The position numbers and the translations under genes were made by a program. A DNA stretch of 64,000 nucleotides from Candidatus Litorirhabdus singularis (lineage in GTDB: Bacteria; Pseudomonadota; Gammaproteobacteria; Pseudomonadales; Halieaceae): contig NZ_SHNN01000002.1 of assembly GCF_026262625.1 (NCBI RefSeq), positions 496,001 through 560,000 of the forward strand, read 5' to 3'. Of this stretch, positions 37,369-48,200 are shown in pieces. The notes beneath the pieces are model-generated. The model searched no databases. It worked only from the letters and a program-made list of their open reading frames with translations, and was not told the DNA's origin. How positions within the stretch are numbered: the stretch's first letter is position 1; every line of letters begins with the position of its first letter.

Positions 37369-40300
37369 TTACAAAGGCAGCCAGTGCGCTATGAGAGTGA
37401 AATATAGCGCACATTTAACTGGCTTGTTATCAATTGCCGCTAAATTCTGCGCGTAGGCAGTCAATTGCTGGGCATAACGATCTGACTCGCGACGACAAAA
37501 ATCCTCGAGCGTTTCACCGACTGCAGGACTTGAGCTCTTATAATCAATAATCCAGCGCACGCCGTCTTCCAGATAAGTCCGGTCGACAATGTACTCAGCA
37601 AGGCGGCCGTCGCTGCGCAGTGAGCTGATCGCGTATTCACTTTGCGCCTGCTCTCGCTCTGAACTGACGATATGACGTCCGCGTGAATCACCCAATACGT
37701 TATTCACTGACTGCTGCACTAGAGCACAAGCCTCCGACAGATCAGCCCTGTCGACGCCCAGTTGCTGTAACTGTGTCTGCCACCAGGCATCGTAAGCTGA
37801 GCTGTCAAAGTTGGCCAGCTCAGTACTGTCCAGAGCCGACAATCGCTGCAGACTCACATGCACCATCGTGCCAACGTGGCGATGCATGGGGTTGCCAGGA
37901 ATAGCCGGAATATTGGCCTCGGTATTAGCTGGCATCACTGCCGGCGGTTGCGACAACGGCTGTATTAACCTGAGCCGCAGGTCCGCTGGTATTGGCTCAG
38001 GACTCTCTATGGGCCCCGCTACCGCTAACAGCTTGGCTTGTGCGCTAAACACCGGCCACAACGAGTGCAGCAGCGAGCCGTCGCCCGGCTCTTTCCAAGC
38101 CTCAGCTTTAGCATCGAGTTTGATTCCTGCACTCAAATAGAGACGGGAAATCGCGCGCGTGCACCCGACATAAAGCAGGCGAGTTGCCTCAAGGCGTTGC
38201 TTGCGCGCCTGGTCATCACGCAAAAACTGATAGAGGCTGCCCTGAGTTTTCTTGCGATCATCCATGGCCAGCAAAAATGCGGTACGCAAGTCGCTGCTAT
38301 GATATTCGTTCCAAAGCAACATCTGACGCTTGTCCGCCGCCGTGCCTCGTTCCAGCGCGGGAATCACCACCCAGTCGAATTCAAGGCCTTTGGATTTGTG
38401 CAGCGTCATCAACTGCAGCTTGCTATCGGCATTTGTACCAGGCGCGTAAAGCCTGGCCACGCGCTCCAATAATAGTTGGCGGTCATACACTCCGCCGCCG
38501 CTATCGAGCGTACCCAACAGTGCAAATAGGGCGGCGGCGTCTTCCAGCTCGCCGCAGGCAGCTGCTATCTGAGGCCCACCCAGCGCTAACCATAACTCTT
38601 CCAGCAAGTACTGCAGTGGTTGCTGCTGACGCCGCACAAGCGCAGGGGCCATTTGTGCCACCAAAAAATCGAGCTGAGTCTGCCCCACATCGCTGAGCAG
38701 CCCGTTGCTACCGTCAGTCAGTGTGAGAATGGCCTGCCACCAATTGTCACCACCCACATTGCTTGCAACAATATGCATGTCTGACAGACTAAGACCGCAC
38801 CACGGTCCGCGTAACAAAGCCGCCCATGCAACATCATCGGCGCTGTTGTGAACGGCGTCGCAGAGATTGAGTAAATCGATAACCACCGCAGATTTTGCCA
38901 GTGCGTCAATCTCTTCGGCATGCCAGGGTATGCCAGCCAATTTTAGTGCGCGGATTATCGGTATCAGATGACTGCGACTGCGCACCAGCACCGCCAATGA
39001 TTCACACTCGGGATCGGCCAGCCCTGCCTGCAAAAGTGCAACGATGTCCTGTGACTCTGCCAGCCGCTGCGGATCATCATCAAGGTCAAATGCGCGCAGC
39101 AATACCTGAGCCTGAGCGCCGTTGGCTTTTTGCGCATGCGCCGGGGAAAAGGCAATCTCGCAGCGCGGCAAATTGTCTTGGTCGGGGAACGCCTGTCTAA
39201 AACTATCGTTCACCCACTCAACCAACGGTGCCTCACTGCGGAAATTAGCAGACAGCTCCAATAGCTCTGGTCTGACACCGTTAAAGCCCGCTTCACGCGC
39301 ACTCATAAACAGCCCAACATTGGCGTCTCTGAAGCCGTAAATCGACTGCATGCCATCACCGACTATAAAGAACGTACGCGGGTTATCGGGGTTGGCCTCA
39401 TTGTGCTCAAGCCAGCCCCGGGTCAGACGCTGAACCAGCGTATACTGATTGACCGCGGTGTCTTGAAACTCGTCGAGCAAAATATGACTCAGCGTGTAGT
39501 CCAAACGCATACTCAACTCGGTCGGATTGTCATCACTGCCCAATGCCTGCTGTGCAGCCAGTGCTACCTGCACATGATCAACCACGCCGTGCTGCTGAAA
39601 AACCACCGTCAGCTGCGCCGCGAGAATGGGTAACACCCGGCCCATGGCTAAAGTTAACTGCCATTCTTCGCCACCCTGATCCGCCGTTGGTAGAGTCCGT
39701 AATAAGCATAGCTCAGCGAGTAATCCCGGTTGCACCTCAAGCTCAGCGATCAAGGCATACAGGCGCTGCTTAAACTCAGTCGGCTCCCCGGCTCCGGCGG
39801 GAAAGCCCTGGCGCTTGTCTACTTTAAGCCGCCAGCCATTGGACCCGGTTAACAGCAAGTCAGCGAAACGCTGCCACAGCCCTAACTCTGAAGGCTCCGG
39901 CAGCGGCCAGGCATCAACCGGGTCGTGCTGCAGATTCTTAAGGCTATAGTCCAATAGCGTCTTTAGCTCTCCTGCATACGGTGCCAGTAATGTGGCTAGC
40001 TGTTGCAGATGGTCGCCTATCAAGATGCTGACACTGTGCCGTAAACCCTCCAGCGAAACGCTGTCCTGCAAACCACTGCCGGTAAAAGGCAGCCACTGAT
40101 CGCGTTTCGCCAACATGCCGCTGAATAAAGCTTCCAGCTGCGGCCAATTGTTATCGAAGTGCAGCATTAGCGCACCCAGGTCCTCGCTTTGCGGATGCCC
40201 GGTCTCCAGAAAATCCAGCAGCGCCTGAGTCGCCTCGAGGTAATAGGGGCCGGCATTATCAACCGGGCTTACTGGCCCCCCAAAATTCGACAGCACTGGC

Positions 40301-40713
40301 ATCTGGCGAGTTAAGCTGGAGCAGTAGCTGTCAATGGTCTTGATATTGAACACACCTGGATTGTCTAGCAACCGCCACTGCTTTTGCTGATCCCGCAGCT
40401 GGTCACGCTGCAACACCGCCGTGGCCAGCTGCCAGGTCAACGCGCCATTGGCATCCACCGGTTGCGGCAGGTTGTGCGCGCGTTCCAGCGCCCCGTAAAC
40501 GCGCTCGCGCATCTCTGCCGCAGCCTTACGCGTAAAGGTTATCGCCAACACTTCCTGCGCATCGTTCACCCTGGCCAACAAGGTCAGGTAGCGCTGTATT
40601 AGCAGTTCGGTCTTGCCAGAACCCGCAGGTGCGGTAACGCAGAAGCTTTGCAGCGGCTCCAATGCTCGCTGCCGCTGCTGGTAGTCAGCAGGCCGTTGCG
40701 GCTGATCAGTCAT
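37369..40713 (-). CDS. AddA-like helicase/nuclease (UvrD/RecB family)
   Basis: A 1114-residue double-strand-break repair protein. The helicase motif I is VTAPAGSGKTELLIQRYL (residues about 28-45) and motif II is LLDEFQDTAVNQ (about 410-421), with motifs SANFRSEAPL and MTLHKSKGLEFDWVVIPAL later. A C-terminal PD-(D/E)XK nuclease domain holds GTMVHVSLQRL and the metal/lysine core RWIIDYKSSS (about 1060). It is expected to work with the next protein (AddB-like) to unwind and trim broken ends for RecA loading. The start overlaps the AddB-like stop by 8 bp, so the pair is co-translated. No recBCD genes are seen in the window. Confidence 0.93.
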   Translation of the reverse strand: MTDQPQRPADYQQRQRALEPLQSFCVTAPAGSGKTELLIQRYLTLLARVNDAQEVLAITFTRKAAAEMRERVYGALERAHNLPQPVDANGALTWQLATAVLQRDQLRDQQKQWRLLDNPGVFNIKTIDSYCSSLTRQMPVLSNFGGPVSPVDNAGPYYLEATQALLDFLETGHPQSEDLGALMLHFDNNWPQLEALFSGMLAKRDQWLPFTGSGLQDSVSLEGLRHSVSILIGDHLQQLATLLAPYAGELKTLLDYSLKNLQHDPVDAWPLPEPSELGLWQRFADLLLTGSNGWRLKVDKRQGFPAGAGEPTEFKQRLYALIAELEVQPGLLAELCLLRTLPTADQGGEEWQLTLAMGRVLPILAAQLTVVFQQHGVVDHVQVALAAQQALGSDDNPTELSMRLDYTLSHILLDEFQDTAVNQYTLVQRLTRGWLEHNEANPDNPRTFFIVGDGMQSIYGFRDANVGLFMSAREAGFNGVRPELLELSANFRSEAPLVEWVNDSFRQAFPDQDNLPRCEIAFSPAHAQKANGAQAQVLLRAFDLDDDPQRLAESQDIVALLQAGLADPECESLAVLVRSRSHLIPIIRALKLAGIPWHAEEIDALAKSAVVIDLLNLCDAVHNSADDVAWAALLRGPWCGLSLSDMHIVASNVGGDNWWQAILTLTDGSNGLLSDVGQTQLDFLVAQMAPALVRRQQQPLQYLLEELWLALGGPQIAAACGELEDAAALFALLGTLDSGGGVYDRQLLLERVARLYAPGTNADSKLQLMTLHKSKGLEFDWVVIPALERGTAADKRQMLLWNEYHSSDLRTAFLLAMDDRKKTQGSLYQFLRDDQARKQRLEATRLLYVGCTRAISRLYLSAGIKLDAKAEAWKEPGDGSLLHSLWPVFSAQAKLLAVAGPIESPEPIPADLRLRLIQPLSQPPAVMPANTEANIPAIPGNPMHRHVGTMVHVSLQRLSALDSTELANFDSSAYDAWWQTQLQQLGVDRADLSEACALVQQSVNNVLGDSRGRHIVSSEREQAQSEYAISSLRSDGRLAEYIVDRTYLEDGVRWIIDYKSSSPAVGETLEDFCRRESDRYAQQLTAYAQNLAAIDNKPVKCALYFTLIAHWLPL

Positions 40714-43345
40714 CGGCTACCACCTGCCCAATGCGACAGAGTGCTTGCAACCCACAGTAGCGACAGCTGTCATTGGTGTTCAGCGGATTAACCGCCGCAT
40801 GCCCCGCCAAAAACTCCGTTGCCAACCGCGTCAATACCTCATGCCAGTGTTGCCGCGCTTCTTCCCAGTTCTGCGGCGCCAGCTCCAGATTTTTGGTAGC
40901 GGCAGTCAAGTCACCCTCGATGCCAGCACCCTGCTCTTGCGTCGCAATTCCGCGATACCCCACCTCCTCCAGCGGCGGCATGGCAAACGCAATACCACCC
41001 AGCTCATCGCCTAATGCCTGAGCATACAGTGGCAGCTGTGGCTGTCGTGGACGCTCGCCAAACCAGTCTTTGGGTTTGTTGTCGCCGCTCTTGTAATCGA
41101 CAACCAACAGACTGTTGTCCTGCAGACGATCGACACGATCTATACGCAGGCTCAGATTGAGTGTTTGCAGGACCAGACTGACCTCGGACTCGCGCGCTTC
41201 AACAGTAAAGCCTTCTCGCTGTGACTCAATCTCGAGCCAGCGTTGCAGCATCGCGGAAAGTCGCGTCTGCTCAAGCTCCAGATAACGGTGCCCTATCATT
41301 GTTTGTTGTTCAGCAAAACGCGTAATTGCAGCAGCGCTGGCGGTTTTACACAGTGCTGCGCGGGCTGCCTCATCGGTAGCGGCCAACACCTGGGAGTCAC
41401 CAATCTCGCCCCACAGCTGAAACAATGCATCGTGCAATAAGCTGCCGCGATCAGAAGCTGTCAATCCAATACTCAAGTCCGACAACGGTCTGACGTGAAG
41501 CCGGTGGTTGGCGAAGGCCCTGAACTCACACTGTGATTGATCAGCCAGCAGCCCGCTACCACCACGAATCTGTGCGGCTTCGACAGCATCGACGGCGGGT
41601 GCCTGAACCTCAGATTCCAGCCTCTCTAGTGTGAGCGGTGGCTGCTCCTGCCAGAGCTCGGGGGTTCTGATTTCAGGCACAGCCGGCAATGATTCAAAGT
41701 GTTGCAAGAGCGCGCTCGGGCGCAATGCTATGCCGCCCTCCTGTGCCACATAGCTGGCACAAATTTCGGCATTGCAGGATTCAAACTGCTGCATCAAACG
41801 CTGCGCAAACTCACGCTCGCGACGGGCATCAGCATGCGGCATTTCTCGCTGGCGTTGCAGTGGTACAGGGATGAAGGGGTTGGGGCTGGGCGCGGCCGGC
41901 CACTGCATCCCGCCCATACCGACTAACCAAACCTTATCAAATACCAGCCCTGCAGCCTCAAGCAATCCCAGCACCTGTATTGAGGTGCTGGGCGTCTGAC
42001 GCTGGTACAGGCGTCCGGTCAGCGCTTGCCTTAACAGTGTGAGCGCGCTGGAAAAATCAACAACACCGGTTATAGCATCCAGCTCTGTAAGCCCTTCCAG
42101 TGCAACGTAAAACTGCTCAATCTGCTGAAATTCGTCCGAATCAAGAGGCCCCGCGCCGGGCCAACCCAACTCCGCCAAACTGGATTGGAGTAGCGTTACC
42201 CAACGCGCCAGGCGGTGTTTCTGTTTCAGTTCGCGACTACCGTGGAGACCCAACAGAGCGCCACCCAGGCGGAGGTCTCTGGCCATATAGCGCCATTGGC
42301 CGGCGCTGATAGCGGCGCGACCCCTGCGATACAATCGCCTTAACACCGGTACGATAACGCTATCTGCATCGCGTCCGTAATAGCGGCTGTGTAACAACAA
42401 GCACAGCCCTGCCACGTCAATATCCCCCTGCACCAAATCCAGCAGCTGTATGGCATCACTGACCGGCGGTGCGCTGGCCAGGGGTATGCCACCGGAGAAG
42501 TTAATCGGCAGCTCACCGGCACGACTCAGCGGTAAACCAAATGCCCGGCACAGTTGCCGCTGCAGCGCCTGACGCTGGCCCTGCATATCGGGCAACAGGA
42601 CGCCAATACGTGAGTCCGGGTTAGCCTGCCAGCTCTGGTGTGCCCATTGTGCCGCCAGCACCATTTCCTGCTCAGGGCTGGTACAGGGCTGCAGTTGGCG
42701 TCGTTCTGGGTGGGTTTGCTGACAATGGTGATGCAATTTCGAGGCCTGAGCCTCCAACGCTTTCTTATATAGCGGGGATAACTCGTTGAATTCAACCAAC
42801 ACCAGTGCATCGCAGTGAGGCAGTTGCGACTGCTGCGCCAGCATTTGCGGCAGTGTCATCAAACCCAGAGACTTCAATTTCTGCTCGAATGCCAGCGCCC
42901 ACTGCTCAAACAGAACTGTATCAGCATGTTCGCGGAAAGCTCCGATAATGGGCTCGCGCTGCCATTCAACTTGCCACAGCTGCAGGCTTCGGTGGGCGTC
43001 TCGCGCCAGCGCTGCAGCGGCTCTCGGACGTAACAACGCGCCAGAGTCCGGATTCTCTTCAATACATTGCTGCCACAGGTGTAATTGCTGAGCCTCACTG
43101 GCGAGGCTCAAGCCAGACTCTTGCCAGGGGTCCAGGCGCTCGAGGCTGAGCTGCCACCACTGTTCCAGCGAATACACCGCTGGCGTCTCCCAGCCGAGAA
43201 CGCCTTGTGCCTGAAGGTGCAGCCCCCACGCCAACTTGATCTGTCGGGCCAGTCGCTGATTGGGCGTCAGCACAGGTACGCCAGCCTGTAGCCAGGGCAA
43301 CAGAGGCTCTATCGGGTAGAAACTGGGCGAAGATCTTGGGTTCAC
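40706..43345 (-). CDS. AddB-like PD-(D/E)XK nuclease repair protein (TIGR03623 type)
   Basis: An 879-residue partner of the AddA-like helicase. Its C-terminal nuclease core is LLVVDYKSGD (about residues 745-755). Four cysteines fit an iron-sulfur cluster: one in SQCEFRAF (about 610) and three in DSCRYCGLQALC (about 857-868), the AddB-type arrangement. The N-terminal part is an inactivated helicase fold (APPVSDAIQLLDLVQG and others). Together they process double-strand breaks. It starts with GTG at 43345 and is divergent from the DAHP synthase gene. Family placement relies on motif pattern and pairing. Confidence 0.9.
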   Translation of the reverse strand: MNPRSSPSFYPIEPLLPWLQAGVPVLTPNQRLARQIKLAWGLHLQAQGVLGWETPAVYSLEQWWQLSLERLDPWQESGLSLASEAQQLHLWQQCIEENPDSGALLRPRAAAALARDAHRSLQLWQVEWQREPIIGAFREHADTVLFEQWALAFEQKLKSLGLMTLPQMLAQQSQLPHCDALVLVEFNELSPLYKKALEAQASKLHHHCQQTHPERRQLQPCTSPEQEMVLAAQWAHQSWQANPDSRIGVLLPDMQGQRQALQRQLCRAFGLPLSRAGELPINFSGGIPLASAPPVSDAIQLLDLVQGDIDVAGLCLLLHSRYYGRDADSVIVPVLRRLYRRGRAAISAGQWRYMARDLRLGGALLGLHGSRELKQKHRLARWVTLLQSSLAELGWPGAGPLDSDEFQQIEQFYVALEGLTELDAITGVVDFSSALTLLRQALTGRLYQRQTPSTSIQVLGLLEAAGLVFDKVWLVGMGGMQWPAAPSPNPFIPVPLQRQREMPHADARREREFAQRLMQQFESCNAEICASYVAQEGGIALRPSALLQHFESLPAVPEIRTPELWQEQPPLTLERLESEVQAPAVDAVEAAQIRGGSGLLADQSQCEFRAFANHRLHVRPLSDLSIGLTASDRGSLLHDALFQLWGEIGDSQVLAATDEAARAALCKTASAAAITRFAEQQTMIGHRYLELEQTRLSAMLQRWLEIESQREGFTVEARESEVSLVLQTLNLSLRIDRVDRLQDNSLLVVDYKSGDNKPKDWFGERPRQPQLPLYAQALGDELGGIAFAMPPLEEVGYRGIATQEQGAGIEGDLTAATKNLELAPQNWEEARQHWHEVLTRLATEFLAGHAAVNPLNTNDSCRYCGLQALCRIGQVVADD

Positions 43346-43446
43346 AGGTATCTCATTGGCAAGGTGAGTATTCTAGCGCGCCGCTTTGCTATAGAATAGC
43401 GTCCCTTTTTTTAAGAATGCGTAAAACGCGCGGAAATCGGAATCCC

Positions 43447-44514
43447 ATGATCGAAACCAAGCTCGACGATGTCAATGTTGTCAGACAGCATGTCCTGATT
43501 ACCCCGGAGCAGCTGAAATCGGAAGTCGTTATGTCCGAGGCCGCGGCACAAGTACTCAGCGATAGCCGTAACACCATCAATAATATTCTGGATCGCAAAG
43601 ACCATAGGCTGTTTATAGTGATAGGTCCTTGCTCTATCCATGATGTGGATGCCGCAATGGACTATGCACGTCGTCTCAAGGTACTGGCTGACGAAGTATC
43701 AGATTCGCTCTACCTGGTGATGCGCGTGTATTTTGAGAAACCGCGCACCACGGTGGGCTGGAAAGGCCTCATCAATGACCCCGATATTGACGATTCTTTC
43801 AGAATAGAGGAAGGATTACGTAAAGGACGCAAACTGCTGCTGGATATTCTGGAACTGGGTCTACCCACTTCTACAGAGGCGCTGGATCCAATTTCACCGC
43901 AATACCTGCAGGACTGTATCAGTTGGTCGGCAATTGGCGCACGCACTACCGAGTCCCAGACTCACCGGGAAATGGCCAGCGGGTTATCCTGCCCGGTCGG
44001 CTTTAAAAACGGTACCGACGGCGGACTCACAGTGGCGGTTAACGCACTCAATTCAGTCGCCAATCCGCATCGTTTTCTGGGCATCAATCATACCGGGCAG
44101 GTATCCGTGATGGAGACGCGCGGTAATCGCTACGGCCATATCGTGCTGCGGGGCGGCGCTAAGGGGCCCAACTATGATTCAGTGCACATTAGACTGTGTG
44201 AAGAAGCTCTGGAAAAAGCCAAGCTGCCACCTAATATTATGGTCGATTGCAGCCACGCCAACTCCAATAAGGACCCTGAGTTGCAGCCGCTGGTACTGGA
44301 AAACGTCGCTAATCAGATTGTGGAAGGCAACCAGTCTATCGTCGGTGCCATGTTGGAAAGTAATATTGTCGCTGGCAACCAACCCATACCGGACGATTTG
44401 TCACAACTTCAATACGGAGTCTCTATAACTGATGGCTGTATTGACTGGGGCACCACAGAACAGGCCATACGTCTGACCCATGAAAAGCTCAGCGCGGTTC
44501 TCCACCAGCGCTGA
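43447..44514 (+). CDS. 3-deoxy-7-phosphoheptulonate (DAHP) synthase, class I
   Basis: About 355 residues from ATG 43447 (MIETKLDDVNVV); the frame opens upstream at 43336, but the class I AroG/F/H length and a GGAAATCGGAA upstream favour this start. Motifs include IGPCSIHDVDAAMDYA, YFEKPRTTVGWKGLINDP, GARTTESQTHREMASGL and MVDCSHANSNKDP with the metal-binding Cys/His residues. It joins erythrose-4-phosphate and phosphoenolpyruvate, the first step toward aromatic amino acids. Which isozyme it is, and so which feedback amino acid applies, cannot be told here. Confidence 0.94.
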   Translation: MIETKLDDVNVVRQHVLITPEQLKSEVVMSEAAAQVLSDSRNTINNILDRKDHRLFIVIGPCSIHDVDAAMDYARRLKVLADEVSDSLYLVMRVYFEKPRTTVGWKGLINDPDIDDSFRIEEGLRKGRKLLLDILELGLPTSTEALDPISPQYLQDCISWSAIGARTTESQTHREMASGLSCPVGFKNGTDGGLTVAVNALNSVANPHRFLGINHTGQVSVMETRGNRYGHIVLRGGAKGPNYDSVHIRLCEEALEKAKLPPNIMVDCSHANSNKDPELQPLVLENVANQIVEGNQSIVGAMLESNIVAGNQPIPDDLSQLQYGVSITDGCIDWGTTEQAIRLTHEKLSAVLHQR

Positions 44515-44527
44515 GATAAGCGACGGC

Positions 44528-45106
44528 TTAGGTGTAGTAGGCGTTAGTACGATCGGTGTGGTCGGTAATGTCACGCACCGCTGACAGCTGAGGTAACTGC
44601 TCCATGAGCGTTTTCTCAACTCCACCTTTGAGCGTCGCGTCGACCATGCCACACCCCTGACAGCCGCCACCAAATTGCAGAATCGCTATTTTGTCCTCCG
44701 TCACTTCGATGAGAGAGACTTCACCGCCATGAGCCGCCAGTGCAGGGTTCACTTCGTTATACAGAACATAATTGATGCGGTCTTCTATCGGGCTATTGTC
44801 ATCCACTCGCGGCATTTTGGAGTTAGGCGCCTTTATGGTTAGCTGCCCCCCCATACGGTCGGTGGAGTAGTCGACCAACGCATCTTCCAGATATGGCAGA
44901 CTATGCCCTTCGAAAAAAGCGCTAAAGCGCTCAAATTCCACTCTCTCGTCATCATCTTTGATATCGTCGGCGCGAGCGTAGGCAATACAGGTTTCTGCAC
45001 GGGAGGTGCCCGGCTGGTTTATAAACACCCGCACGCCAAGCGCATCGTCCTGTTTGCCGAGCAGATCGGCAAGGTAATCCTGAGCGGATTCAGTAATGGT
45101 AACCAT
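44528..45106 (-). CDS. nfuA: Fe-S cluster biogenesis/repair protein NfuA
   Basis: A 192-residue NfuA with an N-terminal degenerate A-type domain (about residues 1-95) and a C-terminal Nfu domain (about 105-180) that holds the cluster-binding motif [15 protein letters not shown] (C149-x2-C152). It carries a 4Fe-4S cluster to client enzymes, chiefly under stress. The start ATG is 12 bp from a near-perfect palindrome that covers its ribosome site. The gene is convergent with DAHP synthase and faces metH. Confidence 0.95.
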   Translation of the reverse strand: MVTITESAQDYLADLLGKQDDALGVRVFINQPGTSRAETCIAYARADDIKDDDERVEFERFSAFFEGHSLPYLEDALVDYSTDRMGGQLTIKAPNSKMPRVDDNSPIEDRINYVLYNEVNPALAAHGGEVSLIEVTEDKIAILQFGGGCQGCGMVDATLKGGVEKTLMEQLPQLSAVRDITDHTDRTNAYYT

Positions 45107-45117
45107 GTCTAAACGTT

Positions 45118-45136
45118 CCTGAGTAATTTACTCAGG
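45118..45136. promoter_or_regulatory. 19-bp palindrome at the nfuA ribosome site; IscR-like half-site
   Basis: CCTGAGTAA-T-TTACTCAGG is a perfect inverted repeat that ends 11 bp before the nfuA ATG. Its downstream half with flank, ACTCAGGTAT, is one base from the half-site AGTCRRGTAT of IscR type 1 sites. In nfuA mRNA the same arm holds the AGGA ribosome site, so it could also fold as a hairpin. IscR control is plausible but unproven. Confidence 0.4.
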
Positions 45137-45202
45137 TATTCTAAGCAAAAAACCGCCCGTTGGCGATAGCCATGACGCAGATCATCGCCAAAATGCCCAC
45201 GA

Positions 45203-45230
45203 ATCTATATCAATATATTTTGATATAGAT
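45203..45230. promoter_or_regulatory. 28-bp operator-like palindrome upstream of metH
   Basis: ATCTATATCAA and TTGATATAGAT are perfect 11-bp arms with a 6-bp spacer, 47 bp before the metH ATG. The arms look like the ATATCAA/TTGATAT type reported for SahR-like ArsR regulators of methionine metabolism; I could not check the published consensus. No B12-box riboswitch pattern was seen. Confidence 0.55.
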
Positions 45231-45277
45231 CCTAAATCTGTTAGGATGCGCCCTTTCCCGAGCACGTGAATCAGGCC

Positions 45278-48200
45278 ATGAGTAATACTAGCGTTACCAA
45301 ACCCAGCATCCAGGCAAGCCTTGAAGAACGCATACTGATCATCGATGGCGCTACTGGCACCATGATTCAATCCTACGAGCTGCAAGAGGTGGATTATCGT
45401 GGTGAGCGTTTCACCGACCATCCCAGTGATCTCAAGGGCAATAACGACCTGCTGACGCTGACGCGCCCCGATGTGGTGCATAACATCCACCGCGCCTACC
45501 TGGACGCCGGCGCTGACCTGATTGAAACCAACACGTTTAACGCCACAGCCACGGCCCAGGCAGACTATGGATTAGAGGCTATCGTCGAAGAGCTCAACCT
45601 GGAAGCAGCTCGAATCGCCCGCCGCGCCGCCGATGAGGTGACATTGGAGAATCCCTCCAAACCTCGTTACGTTGCTGGCGTAATCGGACCGACGCCACGA
45701 ACGGCGTCTATTTCACCTGATGTTAACAACCCGGCAGCTCGTAATATCGACTATGACACGCTGGTCGCTGACTACAGCGTCGCTACTCGAGCCTTAATCG
45801 AAGGCGGCTCCGACATCATCATGATCGAGACCATTTTCGATACACTCAACGCCAAGGCCGCCATCTTCGCCATTCAAGGCGTGTTTGAGGAACTCGGCAT
45901 TGAGTTACCGATAATGATCTCTGTGACCTTCCCTGATATCAGCGGACGTATTCTGTCCGGGCAGACACCAGAGGCATTCTGGAACGCCATTGCACACGCC
46001 AAGCCATTGATTGTCGGCACCAACTGCGGCCGACGCTTTCAGGAAGTGCGCCCCTTTGCCGAGGAGTTGGCTAACGCCGCGGACTGTTATTTCAGTGGTC
46101 ACTTCAACGCCGGCCTGCCCAACGCGTTTGGTGATTACGATGAATCACCGGAACAGATGCATGCCGAACTTCGTGAATTTGCCGAGCGCGGATTTTTAAA
46201 TCTGGTAGGCGGCTGTTGTGGCACCTCGCCGGCTCATATTGAGGCTATTGCCGCCGCTGTTGATGGTATCGCCCCAAGAGCTATACCCACTCCCATCCCT
46301 GCCTGCCGCCTCAGCGGCCTGGAACCGTTCAATATTGATGCGGATTCTCTCTTCGTTAACATCGGTGAACGCTGTAACGTGACCGGCTCAGCGCGCTTCA
46401 AGCGCCTGATTATTGAGGACGATCTTGCCACCGCGCTGGACGTCGCCCGTGAGCAGGTAGAAGACGGCGCCCAGATCATCGATATCAACATGGATGAGGG
46501 CATGCTGGATTCTAAGGGCGCCATGGTGACCTTCCTCAACCTGATTGCTGGCGAACCCGATATCAGCAAAGTGCCGGTGATGATCGACTCCTCCAAATGG
46601 GACATCATTGAAGCCGGCCTCAAGTGCGTGCAGGGTAAGGCTGTCGTCAATTCCATTTCGATGAAAGAAGGGGAAGCGCAGTTTATGGCCCAGGCCCGTC
46701 TCTGCCGCCGCTACGGCGCTGCTGTTGTGGTGATGGCATTTGACGAAGACGGTCAGGCCGATACTGCCGCGCGCAAAATTGAAATTTGTAAGCGCAGCTA
46801 TGACATCCTGGTGAATCAGGTTGGCTTTAACTGCAACGATATTATTTTTGACCCCAATATCTTTGCTGTCGCCACGGGCATTGAAGAGCACAACAATTAC
46901 GCCGTCGACTTTATCGAGGCTGCGGCCGTGATTCGCGAGCAATGCCCCGGCGCGCAGATTTCTGGTGGCGTCAGTAATGTCTCGTTTTCGTTCCGTGGCA
47001 ACAACCCGGTGCGCGAGGCAATACACTCGGTATTCCTTTATCACGCCATTCGTTCAGGCTTATCCATGGGTATTGTTAACGCCGCTCAACTTGCGGTTTA
47101 CGATGAATTGGATCCGGAGTTGCGCGAGGCTGTTGAGGACATCATCCTGAATCGCCGCGAAGACGGCACCGAACGTTTGCTGGATCTCGCTGAACGCTAC
47201 CGCGGTGATGGCACCACGGCGGCACGCAAAGAGGATTTGAGCTGGCGCGAAGAGTCGGTCAAAAAACGTCTGGAACACGCTCTGGTTAAGGGTATCAACA
47301 CCTATATTCTGGAAGACGCCGAAGCGGCGAGACTGGAGGCCACCCGCCCTATCGAAGTGATCGAAGGCCCGCTAATGGATGGCATGAACGTCGTTGGCGA
47401 CCTGTTTGGTGAAGGAAAGATGTTTCTGCCGCAGGTAGTCAAGAGCGCCCGTGTTATGAAGCAGGCCGTAGCCTACTTACAGCCTTACATCGAAGATGAG
47501 AAGGACGAAGACAATAGCTCGAACGGCAAAATCCTCATGGCCACTGTGAAAGGTGACGTGCATGACATTGGCAAAAACATTGTCGGCGTGGTCTTGCAGT
47601 GCAACAATTTCGAAGTTATCGATCTCGGGGTGATGGTGTCTTGCGACGAAATCCTGCGCGTGGCCAAAGCAGAGAACGTCGATATTATCGGGCTCAGCGG
47701 TTTGATAACCCCGTCGCTGGACGAGATGGTGCATGTTGCCAGTGAGCTGCAGAGACAGGGTTTTGCGCTGCCACTGATGATTGGTGGAGCGACCACTTCA
47801 AAGGCCCATACCGCCGTAAAGATTGAACCGGTCTATAACGCTGAAGCTACTATTTATGTTCCCGACGCGTCTCGCAGCGTGTCGGTAGCTACCCAATTGG
47901 TGAGTGACAACAAACAAGCTTTCGTTGAGAAAACCCAAGCTGATTATGAAGTGGTGCGCGTGCGCACAGCAAAACGCAAGCCTAAGGCAGAACGTCTGCC
48001 TTATAAGGAAGCACTGAGTCGTGGTTTCAAACCTGACTGGGGCAACTACCAGCCACCGGTTCCTTCTTTTCTGGGTGTGCGTGAGTTTAAAGACTATCCC
48101 CTGCAGGATCTGGTCGACAATATCGACTGGACCCCGTTCTTCATTACGTGGGAGCTGGCCGGCAAATACCCGGCGATCCTTACCGATGAAGTCGTGGGCG

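Noticed and set aside
45137-45265. Cobalamin or SAM riboswitch before metH
   Set aside because: No B12-box or SAM-I-like conserved core was seen, and the space is too short for a full cobalamin riboswitch beside the palindrome.
46388-47044. A 218-residue antisense frame in metH
   Set aside because: metH coding sense is unmistakable; no evidence for overlapping translation.
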